Assembly: GCA_021286855.1 (NCBI GenBank)
Contig: JAJTBO010000001.1
Coordinates: 186,001-250,000, forward strand
Source: Hyphomicrobiales bacterium
GTDB lineage: Bacteria; Pseudomonadota; Alphaproteobacteria; Rhizobiales; Ancalomicrobiaceae
Length of the DNA: 64,000 nucleotides
Reading direction: 5' to 3'
Position 1 is the first letter of the stretch, and the number at the start of each line of letters is the position of its first letter. Position numbers and translations under genes: made by a program. This document shows positions 40,748 to 49,268 of the stretch, in pieces. Under the pieces are notes generated by a model that was not told the DNA's origin, ran no database searches, and saw only the letters and a program-made list of their open reading frames with translations.

Positions 40748-40820
40748 CGACGGCTTGGAGAGGTTCGTCGGCGAAGATCTGACGAGGACGACGGGAAGGG
40801 CAGCGTCGGGAGGACGCGCC

Positions 40821-41093
40821 ATGTCCATCACATCGGTCGGATCATCCTTCGACCAGATCTCACCGCGCACGGTCGCGCGCGAGACCGCGGCCAGCGCCCG
40901 CGCCGAAGAGGCGAAGTCGACGTCGGTCGACGCCGGCTCCAACGATTGGCCGCCGCGCACGGCGTCCGAGAAGCGCACCGCGCAACTCGAGAAGACCGCG
41001 CTCGGCCGTCTCGTCGCGGCGCAGGAAGAGGCGAATTCGAAGCCTGCCGTGTCCACGCGGACGGCGGCGTCCGCTTATGCCCGCTCGCGCTGA
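40821..41093 (+). CDS. Small hydrophilic protein of unknown function
   Basis: A 90-residue protein rich in Ala, Ser and Thr (MSITSVGSSFDQISP at the start), with no membrane segment, Cys or signal peptide. The ATG at 40821 has GGGAGGA in front, a very strong site; an earlier ATG at 40722 has none. It is predicted largely helical from residue 30 to 75. I do not recognise a family. A perfect 20-bp hairpin follows. Confidence 0.6.
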   Translation: MSITSVGSSFDQISPRTVARETAASARAEEAKSTSVDAGSNDWPPRTASEKRTAQLEKTALGRLVAAQEEANSKPAVSTRTAASAYARSR

Positions 41094-41113
41094 GACGTGA
41101 GACGGGCCGCATC

Positions 41114-41157
41114 GACGACGGGATCCGGGAGAGGGCGCTCTCCCGGATCCCGTCGTC
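41114..41157. terminator. Perfect 20-bp hairpin between convergent genes
   Basis: A 20-bp inverted repeat without mismatch (41114-41133 with 41138-41157) has a 4-base loop. It separates two small converging genes and would act as a bidirectional terminator. There is no T-tract. Confidence 0.75.
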
Positions 41158-41173
41158 ATGGCGTTTCGGCCGA

Positions 41174-41479
41174 TCAGTTGTCGCGGCAGACCCGGATGTG
41201 CCGGCCGGTCCGGGTGGTCACGACCTCCCAACGCGAGCAGGGGTCGCCCACTCCCACCGTCCGCGGCGGCCGGCGGGTCCCGCAGTCGCGGGTGGGCGGG
41301 CAGTTGCCGGGCGTGCCGTAGAGCACCAGATCGCCGTTGTCGGCGTCGCCGCCGCCACTGCCGCCGCCGGAGCCGCCGCCGCGACCGCCCTGCGATTGGG
41401 CTTCGGCCACGCCGGCGAAGGCGAGAAGGATGGCGGCCGCGGCGAAGGTGGCGAGAGAAGAAAGACGAAGAGCGCGCAT
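41174..41479 (-). CDS. Small secreted Gly-rich cysteine protein
   Basis: A 101-residue exported protein. The signal peptide MRALRLSSLATFAAAAILLAFAGVAEA ends at AEA. The mature part starts with a Gly/Ser linker (GGRGGGSGGGSGGG) followed by a compact domain with four Cys (NCPPTRDC, DPCSRW, RVCRDN), which could form two disulphides. GGGAGG precedes the ATG. I do not know the family; the C-terminus (TRTGRHIRVC) suggests a small beta fold. Confidence 0.65.
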   Translation of the reverse strand: MRALRLSSLATFAAAAILLAFAGVAEAQSQGGRGGGSGGGSGGGDADNGDLVLYGTPGNCPPTRDCGTRRPPRTVGVGDPCSRWEVVTTRTGRHIRVCRDN

Positions 41480-41671
41480 GGGAGCCTCCCGAGGGTTCGG
41501 TGGGTTTTCATCTTCCTCGGCGTCCCCGCATTCGCCGCGTGACGCCTTGGATATCCGTTGGTGTCGCGAGCTCGGCGTTCGGTTCAACGAAATCGACGAG
41601 GTTGTTCGGTTGACTGAGGCCGGCGCGCGTGGCTAGGGTCCGCCTCGATTTCTCCCGCCGGACACGACGCC

Positions 41672-42613
41672 ATGATCGATCCCCAATTGCCCGCCCACAT
41701 GCGCCCCGATCGCTCCTTCCAGGGGCTGATCCTCACCCTTCAGCGCTTCTGGGCGGACTACGGCTGCGTCGTGCTGCAGCCCTACGACATGGAGGTCGGG
41801 GCCGGCACCTTCCATCCGGCGACGACCCTGCGCGCCCTCGGCCCCAAGCCCTGGCGCGCCGCCTACGTCCAGCCTTCGCGCCGCCCCAAGGACGGCCGCT
41901 ACGGCGAGAACCCCAATCGCCTGCAGCACTATTATCAGTTCCAGGTGATCCTGAAGCCGTCCCCGGCCGATCTCCAGGATCTCTATCTGAAGAGCCTCGC
42001 CGCGATCGGCGTCGACATGAGCCGCCATGACGTCCGCTTCGTCGAGGACGACTGGGAGAGCCCGACCCTCGGCGCCTGGGGCCTCGGCTGGGAGTGCTGG
42101 TGCGACGGCATGGAAGTCTCGCAGTTCACCTACTTCCAGCAGGTCGCCGGCTTCGAATGTTCGCCGGTCTCCGGCGAGCTGACCTACGGCCTTGAGCGCC
42201 TCGCCATGTACGTCCAGGGCGTCGACAACGTCTATGACCTGAACTTCAACGGCCGCGACGGCCACGACAAGGTCACCTACGGCGACGTCTTCCTCCAGGC
42301 CGAACAGGAATATTCGCGCCACAACTTCGAACACGCCGACACCGCAATGCTGTTCGAACAGTTCAAGATGGCTGAAGCCGCGGCCAAGAAATACATCGAG
42401 GCCGGCTGGGAGAGCCCGGAGGAAAAGCGCCACCTGATGGCGCTGCCGGCCTACGACCAGTGCATCAAGGCGAGCCACGTCTTCAACCTGCTCGACGCCC
42501 GCGGCGTGATCTCGGTCACCGAGCGCCAGAGCTACATCCTGCGCGTCCGCGAACTCGCCAAGGCCTGCGGCAAGGCCTGGCTCGCCACCGAAGGCGGCGG
42601 CGCGAACGTCTGA
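41672..42613 (+). CDS. glyQ: Glycyl-tRNA synthetase alpha subunit
   Basis: The catalytic alpha chain of the alpha2-beta2 enzyme, 313 residues, full length. Class II motifs include [49 protein letters not shown] and [15 protein letters not shown]. The beta subunit gene glyS lies 1.4 kb downstream, separated by two unrelated genes, one on the opposite strand. No T-box is seen. Confidence 0.97.
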   Translation: MIDPQLPAHMRPDRSFQGLILTLQRFWADYGCVVLQPYDMEVGAGTFHPATTLRALGPKPWRAAYVQPSRRPKDGRYGENPNRLQHYYQFQVILKPSPADLQDLYLKSLAAIGVDMSRHDVRFVEDDWESPTLGAWGLGWECWCDGMEVSQFTYFQQVAGFECSPVSGELTYGLERLAMYVQGVDNVYDLNFNGRDGHDKVTYGDVFLQAEQEYSRHNFEHADTAMLFEQFKMAEAAAKKYIEAGWESPEEKRHLMALPAYDQCIKASHVFNLLDARGVISVTERQSYILRVRELAKACGKAWLATEGGGANV

Positions 42614-42653
42614 TCCTTCGGTCGCCGCCGGCCGCTTCGTTCGGCGTCGGCCG

Positions 42654-43043
42654 TCAGCGCGCGTCGAAGGCGCGGCGGTTCGCCGAGACCTGGGCGTGAT
42701 GCGTCACCGCCCAGTCGGCGAGCGCGCCGATCGGATGGGCGAGCGTGTGGCCGAGATCGGTCAGCGCATATTCCACCTGCGGCGGATTGGTCGGGTAGAC
42801 CGTGCGGGCGACCAGACCGTCGCGCTCCAGGCTGCGGAGCGTCACCGTCAGCATCCGTTGCGAGATCGCGCCGACGGCCCGTTTCAACGCGTTGAAGCGC
42901 ATCGGCCCGTCGCCGAGCCGGAGCACGACCAGGACGCTCCAGGCGTCACCCAGCCGATCGAGCGTGTCCCTGACCGGGCAGACCGGCCCGTCGGTCTCGA
43001 CGATCGGACCGGTCAATCCGGCGAGCAGGCGCACCTCGCTCAT
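42654..43043 (-). CDS. HxlR-family transcriptional regulator
   Basis: A winged-helix protein of 129 residues from ATG 43043. The signature is [57 protein letters not shown] with the usual N-terminal Cys that senses electrophiles or oxidants in HxlR/YodB proteins. A TTG at 43097 with AAGGA upstream could start an 18-residue longer form. It is divergent from an NAD(P)H-dependent oxidoreductase gene, the usual target of such regulators. Confidence 0.88.
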   Translation of the reverse strand: MSEVRLLAGLTGPIVETDGPVCPVRDTLDRLGDAWSVLVVLRLGDGPMRFNALKRAVGAISQRMLTVTLRSLERDGLVARTVYPTNPPQVEYALTDLGHTLAHPIGALADWAVTHHAQVSANRRAFDAR

Positions 43044-43137
43044 CTCGCGTGGTCTCGCCTCGTCCGGGGTGGTTCTCTCGGTGTGCCCAGCGTTCAAGAA
43101 GGTGCGTCCTTACATGGGTGGTCACTTCATGGCATCA

Positions 43138-43154
43138 GGTTACGGATCGTAACC
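43138..43154. promoter_or_regulatory. Palindrome between hxlR-type gene and oxidoreductase
   Basis: GGTTACG-GAT-CGTAACC is a perfect 7-bp dyad with a 3-base spacer, 54 bases before the oxidoreductase ATG. It is the most symmetrical sequence in this divergent region and a good candidate for the HxlR operator. Confidence 0.55.
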
Positions 43155-43207
43155 GCCTCGCGATGATGCTCCCCGGCTCGTCGTTCGGCAACCCCGGAGA
43201 AGATCCC

Positions 43208-43879
43208 ATGAAGATCGCCGTCATCGGCGCGACCGGCTTCGTCGGCGCGTCCGTCGTCGAGGAAGCTCTGTCGCGCGGCCATGTCGTCGTCGCTCTCGTC
43301 CGCGATCCCGCGAAACTCACCCCGCGCCCCGGCCTCGAGGCCGTGAAGGCCGACGCCTACGACGCCGCTTCGATCGCGGCGGCGGCGAAGGGCGTCGACG
43401 CCGTCGTCTCCGCCTTCAACCCCGGTTGGGCCGATCCCGAGATCGCCCCGAAGTTCACCGTCGGCGCGAAGGCGATCGACGACGGCGTGATCGCTTCGGG
43501 CGTGAAGCGTCTGCTGGTCGTCGGCGGCGCCGGCTCGCTCTTCGTCGCGCCGGGCGTGCAGCTCGTCGACACGCCGGAGTTCCCGGAGTTCATCCGCGCC
43601 GCCGCCGCCGCTGCCCGCGATCTTCACACGGACTATGTCGCCGGCCGCGCCGGCGTCGGGCTCGACTGGACCTTCCTGTCGCCGCCGGTCGGCTTCGGCC
43701 CGCACGACCCGAACAACGCCGCAGCCCGCACCGGCGCCTATCGCGTCGGCGGCGACGAGGTGATGTTCGCCGGCGCCGCTCCCGCGACGATCTCCCGCGC
43801 CGACCTCGCCGCGGCGATCGTCGACGAGATCGAGACGCCGAAGCACATCCGCCGCCGTTTCACGGTGGCCGCCGTCTGA
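43208..43879 (+). CDS. NAD(P)H-binding oxidoreductase (NmrA/SDR-a type)
   Basis: A 223-residue Rossmann protein. It begins MKIAVIGATGFVGASVVEEAL with the GxxGxxG cofactor loop, VVVALVRDPAKL and VDAVVSAFNPG. The fold is that of atypical short-chain dehydrogenases such as NmrA or YwnB. The reaction is not known. GGAGAAG precedes the ATG. It forms a divergent pair with the HxlR regulator, wedged between glyQ and glyS. Confidence 0.85.
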   Translation: MKIAVIGATGFVGASVVEEALSRGHVVVALVRDPAKLTPRPGLEAVKADAYDAASIAAAAKGVDAVVSAFNPGWADPEIAPKFTVGAKAIDDGVIASGVKRLLVVGGAGSLFVAPGVQLVDTPEFPEFIRAAAAAARDLHTDYVAGRAGVGLDWTFLSPPVGFGPHDPNNAAARTGAYRVGGDEVMFAGAAPATISRADLAAAIVDEIETPKHIRRRFTVAAV

Positions 43880-44008
43880 CGCGAGGCGTCGGAGGGGCGC
43901 GAAAGGGCGGAGCGATCCGGCCTTTCGCCCCCTCGGCGGGCTGGACACCGCCGCGCCCCGGCTCTATGCCTCGTCGCGATCCACACGCGAGCCGAGCCCG
44001 AGCCGACC

Positions 44009-46129
44009 ATGCCCGAACTGCTTCTCGAACTCTTTTCCGAAGAGATCCCCGCCCGCATGCAGAAGAAGGCGTCGGAGGATCTCAAGAAGATGATCGCCGA
44101 CGGGCTGGTCGCCGCGGGCCTCTCCTACGAGGGCGCCGTCGCCTTCGCCACGCCGCGCCGGCTGACCCTGCACATGACCGGGATCCCGGCGAAGGGCATG
44201 GACGTCCGCGAGGAGAAGAAGGGCCCGCGCGTCGGCGCGCCGGATCAGGCGATCCAGGGCTTCCTCAAGGGCGCGAACATCGCCTCGCTCGATCAGGCCC
44301 GCGTCGTCTCCGACAAGAAGGGCGACTATTACGTCGCCGATCTCGTCAAGTCCGGCCGCAAGGCGATCGAGGTTCTGGCCGAACTGGTCCCCGCCACGAT
44401 CCGCGCCTTCCCCTGGCCGAAGTCGCAGCGCTGGGGCACGGGCGCCCTGCGCTGGGTGCGCCCGCTCCACTCGATCGTCTGCACCTTCGGCTCCGACATC
44501 GAGGAGCCGGAGATCGTCCCCTTCGACATCGACGGCATCCATGCCGGGAACGTCACCCGCGGCCATCGTTTTCTGTCGCCCGCGCCCTTCTCGGTGAAGC
44601 GCTTCGACGACTACGTCCAGAAGCTCCAGAACGCCCACGTGATCCTCGATCCGGAACGCCGCAGGCACATCATCCTCGAGGACGCCAAGTCGCTCGCCTT
44701 CGCGCAGGGGCTCGAGCTGGTCGAGGACGACGGCCTGCTCGACGAGGTCGCCGGTCTCGTCGAATGGCCGATCACCCTGATGGGCTCTTTTGAGGAAGAG
44801 TTCCTCGAAGTGCCGGCCGAGGTGATCCGCGCCACCATCCGCGCCAATCAGAAGTGCTTCGTGATGCGCTCGCACCACGTCGACCAGAAGCTCGCCGCGA
44901 AGTTCCTGCTCGTCTCGAACCTCGACGCCAAGGACGGCGGCGAGAAGATCGTCGCCGGCAACGGCCGCGTCATCCGCGCCCGCCTCTCCGACGCCCGCCA
45001 CTTCTTCCACACCGATCTCGCCGACCTGCCGGACTACAAGGCCGAGGGCAAGATCCTCGACCAGCGTCTGGCCAAACTCCGCGCGCTGAACGTCGTCTTC
45101 CACGAGAAGCTCGGCACGCAGGGCGCGCGCGTCGATCGCCTGATCCGGCTCGCCGCCGAACTCGCGCCCCTCGTCGGGGCCGATCCGGCGAAGGCGGCGC
45201 GCGCCGCCGAGCTCGCCAAGGCCGACCTGATGACCGAGGTCGTCGGCGAGTTCCCGGAAGTCCAGGGCCTGATGGGCAAGACCTATGCGCTGGCGCAAGG
45301 CGAAGATCCGGCGGTGGCGAACGCCATCGAGGATCACTGGAAGCCGCAGGGCCCTTCCGATCGCGTGCCGACCGACCCGGTCTCGATCGCCGTCGCGCTC
45401 GCCGACAAGCTCGACGTGCTGACCGGCTTCTGGGCGATCGACGAGAAGCCGACCGGCTCGAAGGACCCCTACGCGCTGCGCCGCGCGGCGCTCGGCGTGA
45501 TCCGGATCCTGCTCGAGAACGGGGTGCGGCTGAAGCTTTCGTCGACCTTCGCTCTGGCGCTCGCCGCTCTGCCGAAGTCCGGCGATGGCGTTCCCGCCGA
45601 TCTCCTCGCCTTCTTCGCCGACCGCCTGAAGGTGCAGCTGCGCGACCAGGGCGCGCGGCACGACCTCGTCGACGCGGTGTTCGCGCTGGGCGCCGCCGAG
45701 AACCCGCAGGACGACCTCGTCCTCGTCGTCAAGCGCGTCGACGCGCTCGCCAAGTTCTTGGGCACGGACGATGGCGCGTCGCTGCTCGCCGGCTACAAGC
45801 GCGCCGCCAACATCCTCGACAAGGAGGAGAAGAAGGACGGCCGCGCCTACGCCGGCGCGATCGACGCCTCGCTCCTGACCGAAGACGCCGAGAAGGCCCT
45901 CGCCGCCGCCGTCGCCACCGCGACCGCGGCGTCCGCGAAGGCCGTCGCGGCGGAAGACTTCGCCGCCGCCATGTCGGCGCTGGCGGGCCTCCGCGCGCCG
46001 GTCGACGCCTTCTTCGACGGCATCCTGGTCAACGCCGACGATGCGGCGGTGCGCGAGAACCGCTTGAAGCTGCTCGCCGCCATCCGCGCCGCCTGCGGCA
46101 CGGTCGCCGACTTCGCCCGCATCGGCTGA
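44009..46129 (+). CDS. glyS: Glycyl-tRNA synthetase beta subunit
   Basis: The tRNA-binding beta chain, 706 residues, full length. It starts [21 protein letters not shown] and has [39 protein letters not shown] and the C-terminal DALRR-like anticodon-binding domain ([22 protein letters not shown]). It works with GlyQ. A strong terminator follows. Confidence 0.97.
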   Translation: MPELLLELFSEEIPARMQKKASEDLKKMIADGLVAAGLSYEGAVAFATPRRLTLHMTGIPAKGMDVREEKKGPRVGAPDQAIQGFLKGANIASLDQARVVSDKKGDYYVADLVKSGRKAIEVLAELVPATIRAFPWPKSQRWGTGALRWVRPLHSIVCTFGSDIEEPEIVPFDIDGIHAGNVTRGHRFLSPAPFSVKRFDDYVQKLQNAHVILDPERRRHIILEDAKSLAFAQGLELVEDDGLLDEVAGLVEWPITLMGSFEEEFLEVPAEVIRATIRANQKCFVMRSHHVDQKLAAKFLLVSNLDAKDGGEKIVAGNGRVIRARLSDARHFFHTDLADLPDYKAEGKILDQRLAKLRALNVVFHEKLGTQGARVDRLIRLAAELAPLVGADPAKAARAAELAKADLMTEVVGEFPEVQGLMGKTYALAQGEDPAVANAIEDHWKPQGPSDRVPTDPVSIAVALADKLDVLTGFWAIDEKPTGSKDPYALRRAALGVIRILLENGVRLKLSSTFALALAALPKSGDGVPADLLAFFADRLKVQLRDQGARHDLVDAVFALGAAENPQDDLVLVVKRVDALAKFLGTDDGASLLAGYKRAANILDKEEKKDGRAYAGAIDASLLTEDAEKALAAAVATATAASAKAVAAEDFAAAMSALAGLRAPVDAFFDGILVNADDAAVRENRLKLLAAIRAACGTVADFARIG

Positions 46130-46155
46130 GCGGGCCGATCGGTCATGGTCCTGCA

Positions 46156-46185
46156 AAGCCCCGCCGGAGCGATCCGGCGGGGCTT
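46156..46185 (+). terminator. Terminator after glyS
   Basis: A perfect 13-bp stem (46156-46168 with 46173-46185, AAGCCCCGCCGGA arm) with a GCGA loop, followed by CGCGTTTCC. Confidence 0.85.
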
Positions 46186-46256
46186 CGCGTTTCCGCCCGG
46201 GTGGGTGTGATCCGCTCGGCCCGCATCGGTCGATGGGCGCGGGACCAGGAATGACG

Positions 46257-46388
46257 CCGTGCGCGATGCTTCGAGACGCGGGCCGCGGGCTCTCCTCAGC
46301 ATGAGGCGTATGTATATGACTCAACTACTGAAAGCGCCTCATGCTGAGGAGCGGGCCGCCGGCCCGCGTCTCGAAGCATCGCGCACGG
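46257..46388. repeat. Large palindromic intergenic repeat (132 bp)
   Basis: Two perfect inverted arms of 28 bases (46257-46284 with 46361-46388) enclose a second perfect pair of 17 bases (46292-46308, CTCCTCAGCATGAGGCG, with 46335-46351). The central 26-base loop is AT-rich. The outer arm carries GATGCTTCGAGACGCG. Motifs like CTTCGAGACGC and CCTCAGCATGAGG are widespread in intergenic repeats of Rhizobiales. It is non-coding and lies between glyS and an RHH gene. Confidence 0.9.
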
Positions 46389-46456
46389 CAGACGACCCGC
46401 CCGCCCGCAGAGGAACGACCGCCTCGTACGCCCGAGAAGAGGCGGTTCTTCGTCCC

Positions 46457-46786
46457 TCATGCTTCCCCTGCGACCCGCGCCTCGACCCACCCGCGCGCGA
46501 AGACGCTCGGGTCCGCGACGCCGGTCACCTCGCCCGACACCCATCGGAGCGCGATCACGCGCAACAGCGAGGCGAAGTTGCCGACCTCGCCGCGCAGCTC
46601 GACCACCTCGTCGTGCAGGCTCGACAGGAACCGCCCGGTCGACATGTCGGAGGCGCGGGCGATGTCGTCGACGATCCGCCAGAAGGCGGCTTCGAGCCGC
46701 AACGAGGTGACGACGCCGGCGACGCGCACCGAGCGCGTCACCGGTTCGAACAGCGCCGGATCGGTCGACGCGAAGACGTGGCACAT
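46457..46786 (-). CDS. Ribbon-helix-helix domain protein (RHH_4-like)
   Basis: A 109-residue protein with a central ribbon-helix-helix-like segment (SLRLEAAFWRIVDDIARASDMSTGRFLSSLHDEVVE), as found in small alphaproteobacterial RHH_4 proteins. It may bind DNA. There is no toxin gene next to it, so a toxin-antitoxin role is not supported. ATG 46786 has GGGGAG in front. Confidence 0.75.
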   Translation of the reverse strand: MCHVFASTDPALFEPVTRSVRVAGVVTSLRLEAAFWRIVDDIARASDMSTGRFLSSLHDEVVELRGEVGNFASLLRVIALRWVSGEVTGVADPSVFARGWVEARVAGEA

Positions 46787-46869
46787 GGACGTATCTCCCC
46801 AGGATGCGCCGGAACCGGCCTCCTCGAGGAGATCTCTCGTTCCGCGCTCGCCGCCGCGGCGCCCGCGCC

Positions 46870-47448
46870 TCAGGCGTGGGTGATGCGGGTGCCGAGCACC
46901 GCCAGGAACTGCGCCATCCACGACGGATGGGCCGGCCAGGCGGGCGCGGTGACGAGATTACCATCGGTGACCGCGCCGTCGATGGCGATGTCGGCGTAAG
47001 CGCCGCCGGCGAGGCGAACCTCCGGCGCGCAGGCCGGATAGGCCGAGACCTTGCGTCCGTCGATGACGCCGGCCGCCGCCAGGATCTGCGCGCCGTGGCA
47101 GATCGCCGCGATCGGCTTGCCCGTCGCCGAAAATTCCTGGACGAGCGCGATCACCGCCGCGTCGAGGCGCAGATATTCCGGCGCGCGGCCGCCGGGGATG
47201 ACGAGCGCGTCGTATCCTTCGGCCGAGGACGGGAATGCGGCGTTGATCGCGAAATTGTGGCCGCGCTTCTCCGAATAGGTCTGCTGACCCTCGAAGTCGT
47301 GGATCGAGGTGGCGACGCTCTCGCCCGCCGCCTTGCCCGGACAGACCGTGTCGACGCGATGGCCGACGGCGAGCAGCGTCTGGAACGGCACCATCGCCTC
47401 GTAGTCTTCGACGAAGTCGCCGACGAGCATCAGGATCTTCTTGGACAT
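46870..47448 (-). CDS. DJ-1/PfpI-family protein
   Basis: A 192-residue glutamine-amidotransferase-like protein. It begins [21 protein letters not shown] and has [16 protein letters not shown] and the nucleophile elbow AICHGAQIL with the reactive Cys. DJ-1/PfpI members act as stress proteins, glyoxalases or deglycases. GGGAG precedes the ATG. Close to dps, which may share a stress-protection role; the gap of 180 bases makes a shared transcript uncertain. Confidence 0.88.
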   Translation of the reverse strand: MSKKILMLVGDFVEDYEAMVPFQTLLAVGHRVDTVCPGKAAGESVATSIHDFEGQQTYSEKRGHNFAINAAFPSSAEGYDALVIPGGRAPEYLRLDAAVIALVQEFSATGKPIAAICHGAQILAAAGVIDGRKVSAYPACAPEVRLAGGAYADIAIDGAVTDGNLVTAPAWPAHPSWMAQFLAVLGTRITHA

Positions 47449-47578
47449 CGCTTCGCTCCCTGGGTTCCCTCCTTCGCGGGCGTTCTTCGACGCCGGAGGG
47501 TTCACGCGGGAGCATCGGCCGAAACGACGACGGCGGGGTAACAGTCGGCTACTACGCCGCGCGCGCCGCGGACGAAAA

Positions 47579-47602
47579 GCCCGCCGGATCGCTCCGGCGG
47601 GC
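47579..47602 (-). terminator. Terminator after dps
   Basis: A 9-bp stem (47579-47587 with 47594-47602, GCCCGCCGG arm) lies 29-52 bases beyond the dps stop on the minus strand, followed there by TTTTCGTC. Confidence 0.75.
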
Positions 47603-47630
47603 CGCTTCCGTTCCTCGACGAGCGATCGCC

Positions 47631-48110
47631 TCACTCTTCGAGCAGCGAGCGCAGCATCCACGCGGTCTTCTCGTGGACGTCCATCCGCTGGGTCAGGAGG
47701 TCGGCGGTCGGCTGGTCGTTCGCCTCGTCGACGACCGGGAACAGCTTGCGCGCGGTGCGCGCCGTCGCCTCCTGCGCCGCGACGAGATGACGGATCATGT
47801 CGGTCGCCTTCGGCACGCCCTCGACCTCGGCGATCGAGGCGCGGGCCACGAACTCCTTGTAGGTGCCGGGGGCCGCGAAGCCGAGCGCGCGGATGCGTTC
47901 GGCGATCAGATCGAGCGCGTTCCACTGCTCGGTGTACTGCTCCATGAACATGACGTGGAGCGTGTTGAACATCGGACCCTTCACGTTCCAATGGAAGTTG
48001 TGGGTCATCAGATAGAGCGTGTAGCTGTCGGCCAGCAGCGCCGACAGTCCGTCGGCGATCGCCTTGCGGTTCGCCTCGTCGATGCCGATGTCGATCTTCG
48101 GGGTGTTCAT
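47631..48110 (-). CDS. dps: Dps-family DNA-protecting ferritin
   Basis: A 159-residue four-helix protein forming dodecameric iron-storing shells that shield DNA. It has the ferroxidase signature [42 protein letters not shown], split between subunits. The length is standard and the N-terminal tail is short and acidic, so DNA binding may be weak. AGGAGAAAG precedes the ATG. Confidence 0.93.
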   Translation of the reverse strand: MNTPKIDIGIDEANRKAIADGLSALLADSYTLYLMTHNFHWNVKGPMFNTLHVMFMEQYTEQWNALDLIAERIRALGFAAPGTYKEFVARASIAEVEGVPKATDMIRHLVAAQEATARTARKLFPVVDEANDQPTADLLTQRMDVHEKTAWMLRSLLEE

Positions 48111-48183
48111 CTCTCTTTCTCCTGGGTTCGGGGTTGCGGGCGGGGTGGCGTTCGAGGGGAGGGAAGGGTTCGAGGGGAGGGGC

Positions 48184-49116
48184 TCACCCCAATGTGGTGT
48201 CGAGCGCCATCATCAGCGCGAACCCGGCCATGAGACCGACCGTCGCAGGCGTCTGATGGCCGTTGCGATGGGTCTCCGGGATCACCTCGTGGCTGACCAC
48301 GAAGATCATCGCGCCCGCAGCGAGGCCGAGTCCGGTCGGATAGGCGATCGCCAAGCCACCGGAGAGCCCGACGCCGAGGATCGCGCCGACCGGCTCCATC
48401 AGCCCGGTCGCCACCCCCATCAGCACGGCCTGCCCCGGCGTGTAGCCGACGCCGCGCAACGCCAGCGCCACGGCGAGGCCCTCCGGCATGTCCTGCAGCG
48501 CGATCGCGGTGGTCAAGGGCAGGCCGACCGTCATGTCGGCGTGCGAGAAACCGACGCCGATCGCCATGCCCTCGGGCAGGTTGTGCAGGGCGATGGCGAA
48601 GACGAACAGCCAGATCCGGCCGACCCGGTCGCTGCCCGGCCCCTGCAGGCCGACGGTCTCGTGCTCATGCGGCGTGAACTCGTCGAGCCCGAGCATCAGG
48701 AGCACGCCGAGCCCCATGCCGAAGACGACGATCGCCGCCGAAAGGCCGCGGCTGCCGGTCAGCTGCTGGCCGGCGTCGAGGCCGGGGATGATCAGCGAGA
48801 AGGCGCTCGCCGCCAACATCATGCCGGCCGCGCCGCCGAGCAGCATGTCGGAGAGCTTCTGCGGCATGGTCCGCATGGCGAGCGCCGGCGCCGCGCCGAG
48901 CGCCGTCGCCGCGAACCCGGCGAGGCCGCCGAGAAATCCGAGCCGCAACCCATCCGACGCGCCGCCGAGCAACAGCTCGACGAGGCTGCCGAGGACCAGG
49001 GCCGCCATCGCCAGGAGCGCCGCGCCGAGCCCGATCGCGATCGATCGATGTCGCCGGGCGTGCCGGCGCAACGCTTCGCTCCATCCCGCGCCGCGCGGGC
49101 CCGCCTCGGCCGTCAT
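48184..49116 (-). CDS. ZIP-family metal transporter
   Basis: A 310-residue inner-membrane protein with about eight hydrophobic segments. Metal-site helices carry [13 protein letters not shown] and [13 protein letters not shown], with a later HEVIPETH. A His-containing cytoplasmic loop (FTPHEHETV) sits between segments 3 and 4, as in ZIP proteins. It imports Zn, Fe or Mn. A Fur/Mur-like palindrome lies 75-91 bases upstream, suggesting iron or manganese control. ATG 49116 has GGGGAG in front. Confidence 0.88.
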   Translation of the reverse strand: MTAEAGPRGAGWSEALRRHARRHRSIAIGLGAALLAMAALVLGSLVELLLGGASDGLRLGFLGGLAGFAATALGAAPALAMRTMPQKLSDMLLGGAAGMMLAASAFSLIIPGLDAGQQLTGSRGLSAAIVVFGMGLGVLLMLGLDEFTPHEHETVGLQGPGSDRVGRIWLFVFAIALHNLPEGMAIGVGFSHADMTVGLPLTTAIALQDMPEGLAVALALRGVGYTPGQAVLMGVATGLMEPVGAILGVGLSGGLAIAYPTGLGLAAGAMIFVVSHEVIPETHRNGHQTPATVGLMAGFALMMALDTTLG

Positions 49117-49190
49117 CGATCCGTCTCCCCTGCGCAAGGCCCCGAGCCCGGAGGGGCGGAAATCACGCGTCGTCTGAGAGATGGATTTTA

Positions 49191-49207
49191 TTGCGAATAA
49201 TTTGCAA
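49191..49207. promoter_or_regulatory. Fur/Mur-like palindrome upstream of ZIP gene
   Basis: TTGCGAATAATTTGCAA is a 17-base dyad with one mismatch, within an AT-rich patch in an otherwise GC-rich region. It resembles the TGCAAAT-N-ATTTGCA boxes bound by Mur (Mn-responsive Fur) in Rhizobium and Brucella. It lies upstream of the ZIP transporter gene on the same side as its promoter. Confidence 0.6.
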
Positions 49208-49215
49208 AAGCAAGA

Positions 49216-49243
49216 AGGGCCGCATCCCGTCCGATGCGGCCCT
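49216..49243 (-). terminator. Terminator of the binding-protein gene
   Basis: A perfect 11-bp stem (49216-49226 with 49233-49243) 26 bases beyond the gene's stop; on the minus strand it is followed by TCTTGCTTTTGC. Confidence 0.8.
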
Positions 49244-49268
49244 CCGTCTCACCCGATGGGCGTGCGGC

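Noticed and set aside
40722..40820. Longer form of the small gene starting at ATG 40722
   Set aside because: That ATG lies within the terminator hairpin of the previous gene and has no ribosome-binding site, while ATG 40821 has an excellent one.
46457..47448. RHH gene plus DJ-1 gene as a toxin-antitoxin pair
   Set aside because: DJ-1/PfpI proteins are not toxins, the genes are 80 bases apart, and the RHH protein lacks a partner of toxin type.
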